From contig NC_045145.1 in assembly GCF_008831285.2 (NCBI RefSeq), positions 21,140,802-21,204,801 on the forward strand: a DNA stretch of 64,000 nucleotides, read 5' to 3'. Shown here piece by piece: positions 26,750-37,950 of the stretch. Source of the stretch: Nymphaea colorata (Eukaryota; Streptophyta; Magnoliopsida; Nymphaeales; Nymphaeaceae). Position 1 is the first letter of the stretch; every line of letters begins with the position of its first letter. Below the pieces are notes generated by a model that had not been told where the DNA came from, did no database searches, and worked only from the letters and a program-made list of their open reading frames with translations. The translations under genes were made by a program, and so were the position numbers.

Positions 26750-27202
26750 TCTGTCGAGTTCAATCAACTCGAGCTTTGCTCGAATAATGAAACCTTGTGC
26801 TTGACTTATCTCGAGCTCGATAGAAGCAGCTCGAGCTCGACTCGGTAGTTAAGTGTTGAGCTCAAGCTCAACTCGAATTAAGGTTAGACAAACTTTTCTG
26901 AATATAATTGATATTCATCGTTACGTGTTGAGATCGAACTCGACTCGATTAAAGCTCGACAAACTCGTTTGCATAGAATTGATATTCATCGTTATGTGTT
27001 GAACTCGAGTTCGACAAACTTGATTAAGGCTCAAGTTTGACTCGGCAGTTACGTGTTGAGCTTAAACTCAAGTGGATTATTTGAACAAGTCGACTCATGA
27101 ACTCGAGTTCGACTCATTAAACAAATGACTCGATTCGAACCCGTTTACAAGCCGAGCTTTAACGAATCCAACTTGAGTAACTCGACTTGTTGTTCACCCC
27201 TA
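26750..27202 (+). repeat. CTCGAG-type degenerate dispersed repeat, copy 2
   Basis: Contains the family core ATTGATATTCATCGTTA twice, at about 26907 and 26979, within degenerate CTCGAGCTCG words. It ends TTGTTGTTCACCCCTA. Confidence 0.75.
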
Positions 27203-27677
27203 CAAATAACTGAATTGGTGGAATTGAGCAGCAAAACGACCCAGTGTTCTGTTCCTTCTCATCAAACACTTGGAAAACAAGAGAACCCTTGTGGAGGTGC
27301 GTGTGGGCCTATATGTGCAATTGCCCACACGGATCGACATAAATTGCTAATTTACATATTAGAATCGTATGGTGATGTAGACATTTATAGAAATTCTAAC
27401 CTGGCCAGTGCTCTGGCGTCCACAATCTGACAGACATAGCGATAAAGAAGCCAATGACAATAAATGTGAAAGCACAAGAAGAGCTACCTGAGGTTTTTCA
27501 TTTAAAGGCAGACAATTCAGCGACCTGCTTTATGCTTATTTTGTGCATGTTTCTTCTGAAATAGTAAACCTCAGAGTCGGATTACAAAAATAGTAGAAAC
27601 GTCAGCCCCAAGTTTACAATTATGATAAAAAAAATTAGTTTCCAATATGAAAAATTCTCATGGCACTTTTTCTTTTA

Positions 27678-28089
27678 GGGGCCGTTTGATGGTCAGAAAA
27701 AAGTTTCTGGAAAAAAATTTTTAGAAAAAAATTTTTGGAATTGAAGAAACGGAAAAATTTTTCCGTTTTTCCAAAACCAGTTTGTGTTTGTTATGGAGGA
27801 ATTATTTTTTTAGAAAAAAATTTCTTTGTTTAATGGGAATGGTGAGGAAGAAGGAGGAAGAAGAGAAGGAGGGAGGAGAGAGAAAAAATTTCCTCCTCCA
27901 ACGGTCACAAAAAAATTTCTGGAAAAATTTCTCCACCCCTTTAGTTGGAGAAATTTTTTCGAAAATATTTTTCCAGAATCATCTCCAACGGTCCAAATTT
28001 TTTTTCCATGTTTGATGAAATGAAAAAGTTTTAAAAATTTGATTTTTTTTTTCTGTTGAACAGTGCTTTTCCTGCCAACCAAACGCCCC
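27678..28089. mobile_element. Tourist-like (PIF/Harbinger-type) MITE, 412 bp
   Basis: The left end is GGGGCCGTTTGATGGTC and the right end reads, on the minus strand, GGGGCGTTTGGTTGGC. These are imperfect terminal inverted repeats of about 15 bp. TTA flanks both sides (27675-27677 and 28090-28092), the target duplication typical of PIF/Harbinger elements. The inside has repeated GTTTCTGGAAAAA words and a short purine block (about 27840-27885). No transposase is encoded, so it is non-autonomous. The related element at 52519-53565 shares the terminus. Confidence 0.7.
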
Positions 28090-29103
28090 TTAATGGGCGC
28101 TCGGTTTTGTGTTTGAGTAATCAAACTAATGTTGTAAATAAGGCACCATGCGGCATTGGTTCATTTCGCTCTATTTTTTTAAAATTTAAAAACAATTTAA
28201 AGTATATTAAATTTTAAATTGTGCAAAGTTTACAATTCCAAAGTAAGGTTGCTTTATGGCCTACACAAATTTATAATACACCATTCAACTCAAGTTTTTT
28301 ATTTGTCATTATTTACAACTTTAAAAAGTAATACATCGAAAAAACATGACTGCTATAGTGTTGGAACCACAAACCCAATTGAGCAATGCCCAGTTGAAGT
28401 ACTCCCCTTTAAGACAAATAATATATATGTGACCTCTCATAAACATGAATTTTGAAACATTTTGATAAATAGTATATGACAGCCACTTTTTATAAACTGG
28501 TGCATGGAAAAAGAATGGAAAGATTCAGTTGTTTAAAATTGTTTGACATTTTACTAATAAAATCTCAAAGCTGGTTTTATGAGCCATAGCATGAAATGGT
28601 TAATGTAAAAAATACTCATAAAAAGACAAGTCTTTGGTAAGATAAAAATGGAAATCAAGAAAAGTGAATGACTACAAACAACATGTTTTTTTTTAATTAA
28701 CAAAAGACAAGTTTTTGGTAAGATAAAAAGGCAAATAAAAAAAGTGAAATGACTGCTTTTTTTTTTTTTAATTAGAGAAACATCCTCATACATCACACTT
28801 AACAGCACAAACAACCTTTACTAGTAAAATCTTGCTTCCACTTTCAGATAAACTGATCCAGAAATAGAATTGGGGGTTTTCAAACATGACGACACAGTCA
28901 TTAGACGCAGAATTTTGAAAGAAACTCTAAAAATATCTTATTTAATAGAACAAATTTTATGTCATTACACCACCCAGAGAGATTTCTTTAATTTTTGTTT
29001 GCGCTGAAGTCTTTCTTTCTCAATTTCTTCTCCTGTTTATTTGTTTACTTTGCACTTTGCAGCCCCGTTGGGGTCACAGAGACAGGAACCTGTAATTCTT
29101 GTT

Positions 29104-30363
29104 CTAATCAATGAGCGGCCATCCGAGATAGCTCCACAGGGAGTTCCATGATCCGCCATTTCCCGAACGGCTATTTTGCTGCCGCTGGTATCCATAGTTG
29201 GAGTTCAATGGCCGATGAGCCCACAGGTGCCAGAAGAAATTCCAAGGTCTACTAAGATTAACGTGCTGATCATGAGAATAACCGCCACCTAAAGCCACGC
29301 GCTCCTCATGGCCGGCGAAAGCGGCTTCCTCCTCCCTCGAACGGTTTAGAGTTCCCACCCCTTCGGGAAGGGAAGCGCGGGGAGGGGAGGGGGTGGAGGA
29401 AGAGCCGCCGCCGCCTGTGCCGGACGGCAGAACGTAGCGGCAGACGGGGCAGGAATTGTGCAGCTCTAGCCACGGGACTATGCAGTCAGAATGGAAGATA
29501 TGGGCGCAGGGCATCTCCCTGACCAGGCCGCCGGCCTCGAAATCTTCCTTGCAAACGGGGCATTCTGAGTCGGCGACCAAGTGCCTCTCGGTGAGCGCGA
29601 CGGTGGGCAGCGCATCGATGGCAGATTGCGGCGCCGGAGGAGGGCCGGGCCGGTCGTTGTGGGTGAGCTCTTCTATCAGTTCGTGGAGCCCGGGACCTAT
29701 GAAATAATCACCTGGGCTGGGTCCGGCGGTGGTAGGAACAGCACCGGCGGCAGCAGCTCGACCGCCGGCCGGTGGCGCGTTATTATTGGGACGCAACAAA
29801 AGTTGGGGATAAATGGAGGCGCCTCCTAATCCTGGCCATGGTTCTCGATGTTGGCCGTCTCGATCAATGACATGGTCGGATCCGCCGCGGCTGGCAACGG
29901 CCGTGCCCACCCGCCTTCTTGTTCTCCTCGGTGCCGGCCTAGGCGGGGAGGAAGGCTGGAAAATGGAAGAGATGGCGTCTAGGAGTTGGTCGGCGGCGGA
30001 GTAGGTCGGCTCAAAATCGTCCAAGTCGATCAAAGCCCTGGTTCGGCGGTCAATCTCGTAGACGAACCCGCCGTAGCAACGAGGACAAATGGCGTCCCTA
30101 TCGGAGTGAATGCGAACCATCTGATGGCACTGGTAGCACCAGTGCAGCCGGTAAACCGTGATGACCCTGCCGTTGTTCCTGGACATGAAGCTTATCGTTC
30201 TAGTTCTGTTTCTTGAAAAGGAAGAAGACTCTGATGGAGACGATTGATGATGGGAATCCGATGGTGAGGCAAATGGAGATTTATACATAAGAAAGGAGCT
30301 GGAGGAAGAAGAAGAAGAAAAGGAAGGGAAGAAGAAGGGTGCAAGTCTACACGTCGTTGCCAT
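29104..30363 (-). CDS. RING-H2 E3 ubiquitin ligase with N-terminal zinc ribbon
   Basis: An intronless frame of 419 aa from the first in-frame ATG. E3 ligases of this type bring a ubiquitin-loaded E2 to substrates. The zinc ribbon has CYQC at residues 76-79 and CPRC at 93-96. The RING-H2 finger has C268, C271, C286, H288, H291, C294, C305 and C308. Between them lies a Pro/Gly/Ala-rich linker. The WNFFWHLWAH and WNSLWSYLGW stretches near the C-terminus are Trp-rich. This ribbon-plus-RING layout is that of the CIP8/RDUF group; I saw no convincing DUF1117. The start is uncertain. Relatives usually begin 10-20 residues before the ribbon, matching Met60 (ATG at 30186), and a TATA-like TATAAAT lies at 30280-30286. 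The Ser-rich first 59 residues may therefore be 5' UTR, giving a 360-aa protein. Confidence 0.87.
   Translation of the reverse strand: MATTCRLAPFFFPSFSSSSSSSSFLMYKSPFASPSDSHHQSSPSESSSFSRNRTRTISFMSRNNGRVITVYRLHWCYQCHQMVRIHSDRDAICPRCYGGFVYEIDRRTRALIDLDDFEPTYSAADQLLDAISSIFQPSSPPRPAPRRTRRRVGTAVASRGGSDHVIDRDGQHREPWPGLGGASIYPQLLLRPNNNAPPAGGRAAAAGAVPTTAGPSPGDYFIGPGLHELIEELTHNDRPGPPPAPQSAIDALPTVALTERHLVADSECPVCKEDFEAGGLVREMPCAHIFHSDCIVPWLELHNSCPVCRYVLPSGTGGGGSSSTPSPPRASLPEGVGTLNRSREEEAAFAGHEERVALGGGYSHDQHVNLSRPWNFFWHLWAHRPLNSNYGYQRQQNSRSGNGGSWNSLWSYLGWPLID
30280..30286 (-). promoter_or_regulatory. possible TATA box supporting the internal start of the RING gene
   Basis: The minus strand reads ATGTATAAATCTCC, 95 bp above the ATG at 30186. 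If used, transcription would start near 30250 and the encoded protein would begin at Met60 of the longest frame. The match lies inside that longest frame, so it could be chance. Confidence 0.35.
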
Positions 30364-31248
30364 TGGAGAAGAAAGGAATGACTTTATCAGGTGGTGGGTG
30401 GAAGTAGCAGCGGCAGTTGAGGCACCAAGCAAAAGCCATGTCAATTTCTTGAGCACGCCAAAGAGCCAGCTGAGAGTGGAATACTGGACGTGGACGGCAT
30501 CTCTCTGGTTATTTTATTTCTTGAGCCGAAGTTCCAATGGCTCCAAACTGTCTTTTATTTTCTTTTCAAAAAGATGCGTTTCCTTGTCATGAATACATTT
30601 TTAGTAAGTTATGAGAAATTCCTGCCTTTTGCACCACTACTTTTTTTCAGAAAGATCTTTTCCGTCGACTTCCTCACAGTATGGACAAAAGGAAAAGGTG
30701 AAAGAAATTCCTCTTCACAAACATTAAAATAGTGAAGTGCGTGTTCGGACTTCGAACTATTTCCAACATCCAACATGAATTATGAATAATGGGGGTTTCA
30801 GCGTGTCATAATGTCACATATTTTTCATTATTTTACTATTTTTAAATATATTCAAAGATTTTTATTTTTAATTATTTTTAATTTTCTTTCCAAAAATTCA
30901 ATTCAATAATATGTTTTTGCTGCTCCATGTGCAATTAATTCAACTAACTCGCCTCAAGAGCTAGGTTTATTCAATTCAGCTCTCCATTTCCGCAAAACTA
31001 ACAGTTTCCATGATTATGCCACCATACCAATTTCTGATGGTCATGAAAATAGTTAACAGATGCCTAGCATTGGCACCCTAATACACGCCCATGATGTAAT
31101 TTTATTTAGGAAAGGAAGCAGATGTTCCATCAAGAATATCAAAGACATTTTGTATCAATTAGAAGTGGTAGCAAGTCATAAGTGAACCCAGGCAAATCTT
31201 TTTTGTATCCCATGAAGATGAGTGAAGAAAAGGTAACTCAGTAGTCAG

Positions 31249-31677
31249 CGGATCAGATTAGGATCAGATATATTCTTAATTATATCCACTTTTTTGGATA
31301 TTCATATATTTGGATTCGAATTCGAATCAAGAAAACTCATATCCAAATTTGAATCTGAATCCAAAATCTAATTTTAAAATCCAAATCCGATTTTTATATT
31401 TATAGCTGAATCAGAATTCAAATTTTGAACCGGATTTTGCCAATTTTCAAAATTTAATAGCATTCGATACAAGATATTTGTCTAAAAGTGAATCCAATTC
31501 GAATCAGTATCCGAGTCCAATAATATATTTATATATATCTGAATCCGATCGAATGTCATTTATTAAATCTGAATCCGATTCGATTTCTTAATCAGATATT
31601 AAATTTTCCCATATCCGATTTAATTCGGATCGGTTTGTTCAAATATCAGATTCAAATTGGATATATTGACATCCCTA
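31249..31677. repeat. ATCCGAAT-type degenerate dispersed repeat
   Basis: About 430 bp of degenerate words such as GAATCCGAT and its complement ATCGGATTC, starting GCGGATCAGATTAGGATCAG and ending GGATATATTGACATCCCTA. The last word recurs in inverse form at the start of the composite repeat at 50468 (GGAATGTCAATATATTCG). Confidence 0.7.
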
Positions 31678-32137
31678 CTCAGTAGCACATGTTTTTGAAT
31701 GACGAGTAGGGAGGTTACCTGCTAAATACCTTGATTCTGTTTTTTAAAGATAGTTTGAATGATCAATTAATTTTTGGGTGGGCGATAGGCTATTCTTGCT
31801 AACCGAATGAGGGCTGAAGCCGCCCCCCCCCTTCTCCTCATCCCTTTAGAGTTCAAGGTTGCATTGTGGTGACTCAGGGTAACGCGTTACCCTCACCTAT
31901 GCTTCAACATGCATATCAGTGACCCCCATTTGTAATTGTAATGCGAAAGGTTGACTGAAGATCATGCAGCAAACTAATTACAAGGTTTGAGAGCAAATTA
32001 GCAATTTGGAAAGCCAAATTGCTATATTATGTAAGAAGAGATTGCCTAATCCACTACAATCTATCCTTCATTCCAACATATTAAATGCAGGCATTCCAGT
32101 TCCCAAAGTCTGTCAATAATAAATTAGAGTCCTTCAC

Positions 32138-33420
32138 GACAAAAGTTTCTTTGGGGAGACAAAGATAACAAGAGGAGGCCCCATTTAGCATCTTTGAAGA
32201 GACTATGCATGACTGATGGGAAACGTGGAATAGGCCTCTCACCACAAATGGAGATCAATAAAACTCTCCTTACTGCAAGGCTTTGTCGCATAGTTAAGAA
32301 CAACTCTTTCCTTTCTAACTGGTGGTATTTTAAGAGAAGTCCGTCCCATGGTATTGCTATGCATCTTGGAGTGTCCATGCTAACATTAGGCTATGTGATG
32401 CTGAAGACACTTTGGTTTGGAATGATGTGGCAAGGAGAGCTTCAAAGTAGGAGAGATTATCAAGAAGTGTAGAGTCCAAGGTGCTAGAGAATGGTGGCGA
32501 AAGAAACTTTGGACTAGCCAAGCTCCGTCCAAGAGTTGCTGGCATTCCTACATGGCTTGTGAAGGTAGGCTCCCCACCCTTCACAGGATCCGAAAGGTTG
32601 GGATTCAGCTAGCAAACTGTTGTTCCTTGTGCAGATGTGCTGAGGAGGTGAATGCTCATGTCTTGATAAAATGTAGTCAAGGAAGTTTGGAGGTATATTG
32701 CTGCAAAGTTTGGTAGAGTTAAATTCGCCCAAGGTGAGATTGTATATGAGTTTAAGAGATGGCTGCAAGAAAAGATCTCGGGGATGTGGTGGCGTCACTG
32801 CTAGAAGTTTTCCTTCTTAATTGTTTCCTAGAATATGTGGCCTCTCAGGAACATATGGTTCAATAACATTATTGAACCCTTGGGAAGTAGGTTCAAAAGA
32901 GTGGTTTAGAGGAGCTGCTTGGGTAACTTTTCATCTAACAAGTGGCCTCCTGAGACATAAATTAAACTGAGAATTTGAATGGAAATTGGGTTGTACTGTG
33001 AAGGCTCATTAATCAACATTGTTAAAGCTTATACCAAACATAGACTGAAAATTGCAGGCTTGAGATATGTGGGTAATGGGCAATAGGTTTGTGTGGTGAT
33101 TGTCAAGGATCGTTTCTGGGATTTTATAAGGAATATGGTGGCAACTATGCTATCATTTCCTCTATCAAAGATCGAGTGAGGAAAATTAGACATTAATTTT
33201 TGTGAAGCGAGGTGCTGCTATAGTTGACATAGGCTGACTGATTGTGGATCATGCCAATGACCTTCATGACCATTTTGCCAACTTGAATATGTAAATACAT
33301 AGCTTGTAAGCTATGTTTTATAACAAGTTTTTGGTGAAGGGTTGGACCAATCCTTTCTGCATATTGTTAAGGTTTGTTTATGTTTCTCGCTTTCCATCCT
33401 ATATAATCATTTTGTTGAAA
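32138..33420 (+). pseudogene. non-LTR (LINE) retrotransposon 3' remnant, reverse transcriptase C-terminus
   Basis: From 32144 one frame reads KFLWGDKDNKRRPHLASLK and continues to GKRGIGL and INKTLLTARLCRIVKNNSF. This is the region just after the polymerase core of plant LINEs, whose consensus resembles FLWG...SWD..C.PK..GGLG. After a frame change, about 32495-32680 gives WWRKKLWTSQAPS, CEGRLPTLHRIRK and CSLCRCAEEVNAHVL, the zinc-binding domain (zf-RVT) with its Cys/His pattern. Downstream, weak WNMW-like sequence and degenerate DNA may be an RNase H remnant. Stops and frameshifts are frequent, and the 5' half (endonuclease and most of the polymerase) is absent, as expected for an old 5'-truncated insertion. 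The element end is approximate. Confidence 0.75.
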
Positions 33421-34472
33421 TAAAGGTAGGGGGCCTAACCCCTAAGCAAGCTCTTTACTTGAAGAGCTATCTATAAAATCTTTGGTCAAGCAAGAGAAGA
33501 AGTAAAGGATCATGAGGGTGGATCTAGGGGCCATGGAGCCAGGGGCCCTGCCCCGCACCCCCACGAATTTTAAAAAATCAACATTTTACTTATAAAATTT
33601 AAAAGTTTATTTTATCCTATATAAAAAATTTTCCTTTCAGCTTGCTGGCTAACATATTCCAAGAACAGTTGCTTTAAGTCGTTTGGCTACAAAATTATAT
33701 ACAACTAGAAACAAGACGAAGTTAGTTATATGCACCCTCATGTGTATAAAAACTTGTTCATCACCCTAGGTAATGATCAGAATGCCTCTGGTAATAAACA
33801 AACAAACCCTTTTCCTTGAAAAAAAAAATATAGAGAAAAGGTTAAAAGTTTAAAAATGATATTTCCTTTTGAAAAAAAATCCTAAAATACTCCAACTCTC
33901 ACCTCTTTTGGAGGTGCATATATGTTGTATGCACCATCTCTAAACATGATCATTCATGACATAATGGAGGGTTCAATGCCAAAACCAATTCAGAACATGG
34001 TGTGGAAGTCCTGTAGACTTACCTTCAAAGGCAAGCAATGGAAGGAAGAGGAAGAAACTACGTTACACGTTTGGTTGTGCAATAGAATCATCTGCACGCC
34101 AAGAGGAACACAGGCGATGGTTTCAGCAGGATATATAGTTTCACGTTCTCCAACAATAATCAGAAGAAAATTGTTGACGCGATATGGAGGAATGGAAGAA
34201 CTAGTAACTTCAATTTTGAGAAGCAGGAGGCACAAAAGGAGGATTAGGAAACAAAATACAGCCAATTATGCAACTGCAATCCACCATAGTTGGCAAATTT
34301 GTTGGGACGGCTCTGGAATTGCTCGAGTCAGCTCAAATAGCCTATAAATTCAACCACGAGTCAAGTTTAGGCTGGCTCACCCCCAACTCGGCCCAGAATC
34401 GCTTGATTCAACTGCAGTAAAAATACATTATGGTTATTTGAATATTTGACCGAATTGAGGAGTCAACTGGTG

Positions 34473-34542
34473 CATCACCCTCCCAACTAAGGGAAGCAAA
34501 TACAAACTCTTTCTCCCTCTCTACTTCACGTGTGTAGGCATA

Positions 34543-34585
<43 letters not shown>

Positions 34586-34652
34586 CCTCCCAACTAAAGG
34601 AAGCAAATACAAACTCTTTCTCCCTCTCTACTTCATGTGTGTAGGCATAGGA

Positions 34653-34700
<48 letters not shown>
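34473..34700 (+). repeat. two-copy tandem duplication, each ending in an AT array
   Basis: The units at 34473-34580 and 34581-34700 both start ATCACCCTCCCAACTAA, contain CTCTTTCTCCCTCTCTACTT and GTGTGTAGGCATAGG, and end in (AT)n. The units are nearly identical apart from the array length, so the duplication looks recent. Confidence 0.88.
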
Positions 34701-34702
<2 letters not shown>

Positions 34703-36242
34703 ATATATATATATTGGGAAGGGGTTTGATTTTTTCTAGTCGATGGTTGGTGTCTTAAATTGCCTCAACTTTTCTCAACCATGTGCCTTGTGGTTGTATG
34801 TAAGTTTCTTCTTCTTTTTCTTCTGCTCTTTCCAATGCACTGCACTTTCCTCTTCTTGGTTTTGAAGCCGAGGACAAGAATAAGCTAGAAGGTCCCTAAG
34901 TTACATTTGATTTTCCACGGGCAGCAGCTACGTATGATTTTCCTTGATGTTATATCCAAACTCCTGCATAGTTTAATTAGTGCCTTCCTTCAGAGAAAGT
35001 CAGAATCCGTCAACCATTTTCTCAGCGGCCACGACCTTTTCTGAAAACACGCCGGCAAACCTTTTTCCAACAGAACTTATACAGGAACAGTTTTCTTATC
35101 TTATCAAACACTTAATAAAAATGAGGAAAGACTTGTCAACGTGTTTGAATGATGTCAAGCAGCTGAAGCATTCGTAGTTGGATGCCTTAATACTCCAAAT
35201 TGCGAGGATGATCTCATAAGATTTCAAATCTATATATTTAAGATTAGACCACCCCTCATTCCAACCTTAAATCCATGGTTTTTAACATGCAAGGTTGAAT
35301 TTAAGATCTACTTTATAGAGATCTTGGGTAATACATCTTTTAATGCAGTTTTAATGCAGCTTCAGATTTAAGATCCACCGCTATCAAACTCAACCTTATT
35401 GACTTGCATTTGTGGATAGATCCCATGAGATGTGAAGGCAACCAAAGTGTTCAGATAGGCTCTTAAAACTACATTAACTTTCAAATAATTTCCAAAATTC
35501 TGGCCTCATACATGCAATATTCTTCGTTCAAAACCTCGTTTTTATGACCACGAGACAGTTGAATATGTAAAGGAAGAATCGTCCTATAAGTGGCGGTGGG
35601 AGCCATTGAGCGGGTACTATTCTCAGGTGGTCAACCTCACAAAGTTAGATTAATATTGTGTTAATATTTTGATATATTAGATTGTTTATATATATAAAAG
35701 TGCTTAAAAACATAAAGATATTGAATTAGTGCTGTTCTGCAACAAAAAAAAACCTCCACTGGTGGACATATCCGGTGTGCGAGTTTGAAACTCATTGATC
35801 TAAAATCACCGGCCGGCGCCCCTAAAATTTTAATAATCCAATAATGGGCATCTATAGATTTCCACCAGCAAACGTTAGACTATTGATCTTCTCTTTTTCC
35901 AATAAATCATAGTTTCATGCACTTTTTTTTTCCAAAATAAGTGCATAAAATTAACAAAAATTTATAAAACACGTGAAAACCCGGAAAAGACTGAAAACTA
36001 TCAAATATATTTCGCAGTGTATGTTATTTTTATATATTTAGAAAAAAATTTACTTTAACAAATTACCAAATATTCTTCTCTCCTTTACTGCTACTGTGTG
36101 CAGGACACACACAACTTTCTCTCCTTAATCTGACGCTATTACCTTTATCCTCCATGAGGAATCACCAAGCAACTTAGTGGGTCTTTTAAAGCCTCACGAC
36201 TTCTGATGCAATACAGTATGTTTAATCTGACATTGCTTCATG

Positions 36243-36345
<103 letters not shown>

Positions 36346-37549
36346 AGATGAAAGACAAGAAGAAGCTTCCTGATGAAAGGAACTACCTGCCACCCATGTG
36401 GGCCTGAGAAGTTTCCTTGAATTGGCATCCAGATTCGCCAGGAAATTGCAAGGAATATTATTGTAAGGTACACTAACAAAAAGTCGGTCAACGACGCAAT
36501 TGGCTGTCTTTTTCCTTTTGAACTCTCTCTCCCCCCTCGCTTTCTTTCAACCTTCTTCCTTGCCTTGCTATTTAAAGAGCAGGCGAGACTCATAATTCAC
36601 CAGATCTCAACAATTAGTGGTTTCTCTTCCTGTCTCTGCAGAGGTTGAAGAACTTCAAAGGTAGAGTTTTCGGTCAGTTGTATCTTCCAAAAATACTTCA
36701 TGGCCATCTCCACAAAAGATCCATCTTTGACGGTTTTGTAGTCCTTTGGGTTTCTATTCAGTTGCATTATTATGTAACAACGCTTAGTGTTTTTGAGGGG
36801 GCGTAGCATAGCTGGTTGAGCTAGCGAATTGTTGAGAAACTGGTTGTCATTTTGATTATTGTTGGTGCTATTTCTATGAATTGCAAATACTGATAGTTCA
36901 ACACTCTAATGTACCAGAACAATAGGTCCAGAAAAGTCATGGATCCTGGGAATGAAAAAAGGTGAGAGCTTAGACCCTTCTTTGGGCAGCTTCGGCTCAT
37001 CTCCCCTCTCTATCTCTCCATCGAATCTCAAATTCCATGATTTTTACACGACAGCATGGATTTGAGATCCATGTTGGGAAGTGAATGTTGAAATCCACAG
37101 CAGTTATCGTGGATTTCAAATTCCCTTGGATCTGAGATCCGTGGGAAATCAAACACGACCTAAGTAAAACAACTATGTTATCATGTAGATTCAGCTCCTT
37201 CACCAGCTCCACCGCTTGGAGTCGAAGGTGGACGTTGCTCCATCTATGGCGTCGCGTACAGATAGTTCAGCAGAAACCATAGTATATACATCGCACAGAT
37301 CAAGTAGACATAGTTTATATTTATGTGCACATGCATGGGTAGTATTAAGTTGTTTATTTTAAGACATCTTAAGATGTACATTATATATATTAATGCAATA
37401 CGTTTTTATGACTTGTATAATTATTTCATGAACAATTTACGCGGGGATATGAGTTTTAAGACATTCATATCACAACTAGTTGCATTTTTTTGTTCCCTTG
37501 CGCAGTTTGGTGTTTAAGATCCTGTGGGCTCATTTCGAGAAGGAAGTCG

Positions 37550-37850
37550 ATGTCGGGGAGTACAAGCGAGGAAGTAACGTCGGAAGTGCTGATTGGGGAG
37601 GAAGATACGTACGATGGGGTGACAGTGAAGATAGAGGAGCGTATGGAGGTTGGGTTGTTTGCCTCCAGACTTAGAGCTTCCATGTCCCGATGGAAACAGC
37701 AGGTGACTCTCTTCATCAGTTGTTTTTCATATTGTGACATGCATCATCGTTTCCTTCAACGGCATCGATATTGCACTTCTACAATTAAACGGCTTCAGTT
37801 TTCATTCATCTTGTCAGTTAGCGCAAATTTAATTAGGCCGTTCAAATCCA

Positions 37851-37881
<31 letters not shown>

Positions 37882-37884
37882 ACA

Positions 37885-37950
<66 letters not shown>

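Larger units (their letters stand above)
24960..29100. other. gene-free spacer between SRT1 and the RING gene
   Basis: No coding exon is recognised. The spacer carries a GC-rich repeat with a purine block (25191-25733), a CTCGAG-type repeat (26750-27202), a Tourist-like MITE (27678-28089) and otherwise AT-rich sequence. Open frames at 25156-25650, 25266-25604 and 27125-27430 lie in repeats or low-complexity DNA. Confidence 0.6.

Noticed and set aside
33922-34347. 141-codon open frame on the plus strand
   Set aside because: No recognisable domain, AT-rich with ordinary intergenic composition, no promoter or splice context; likely chance.
36797-36850. GCGTAGCATAGCTGGTTGAGC, tRNA A-box-like
   Set aside because: No convincing B box at the right distance and no cloverleaf; not a tRNA gene.
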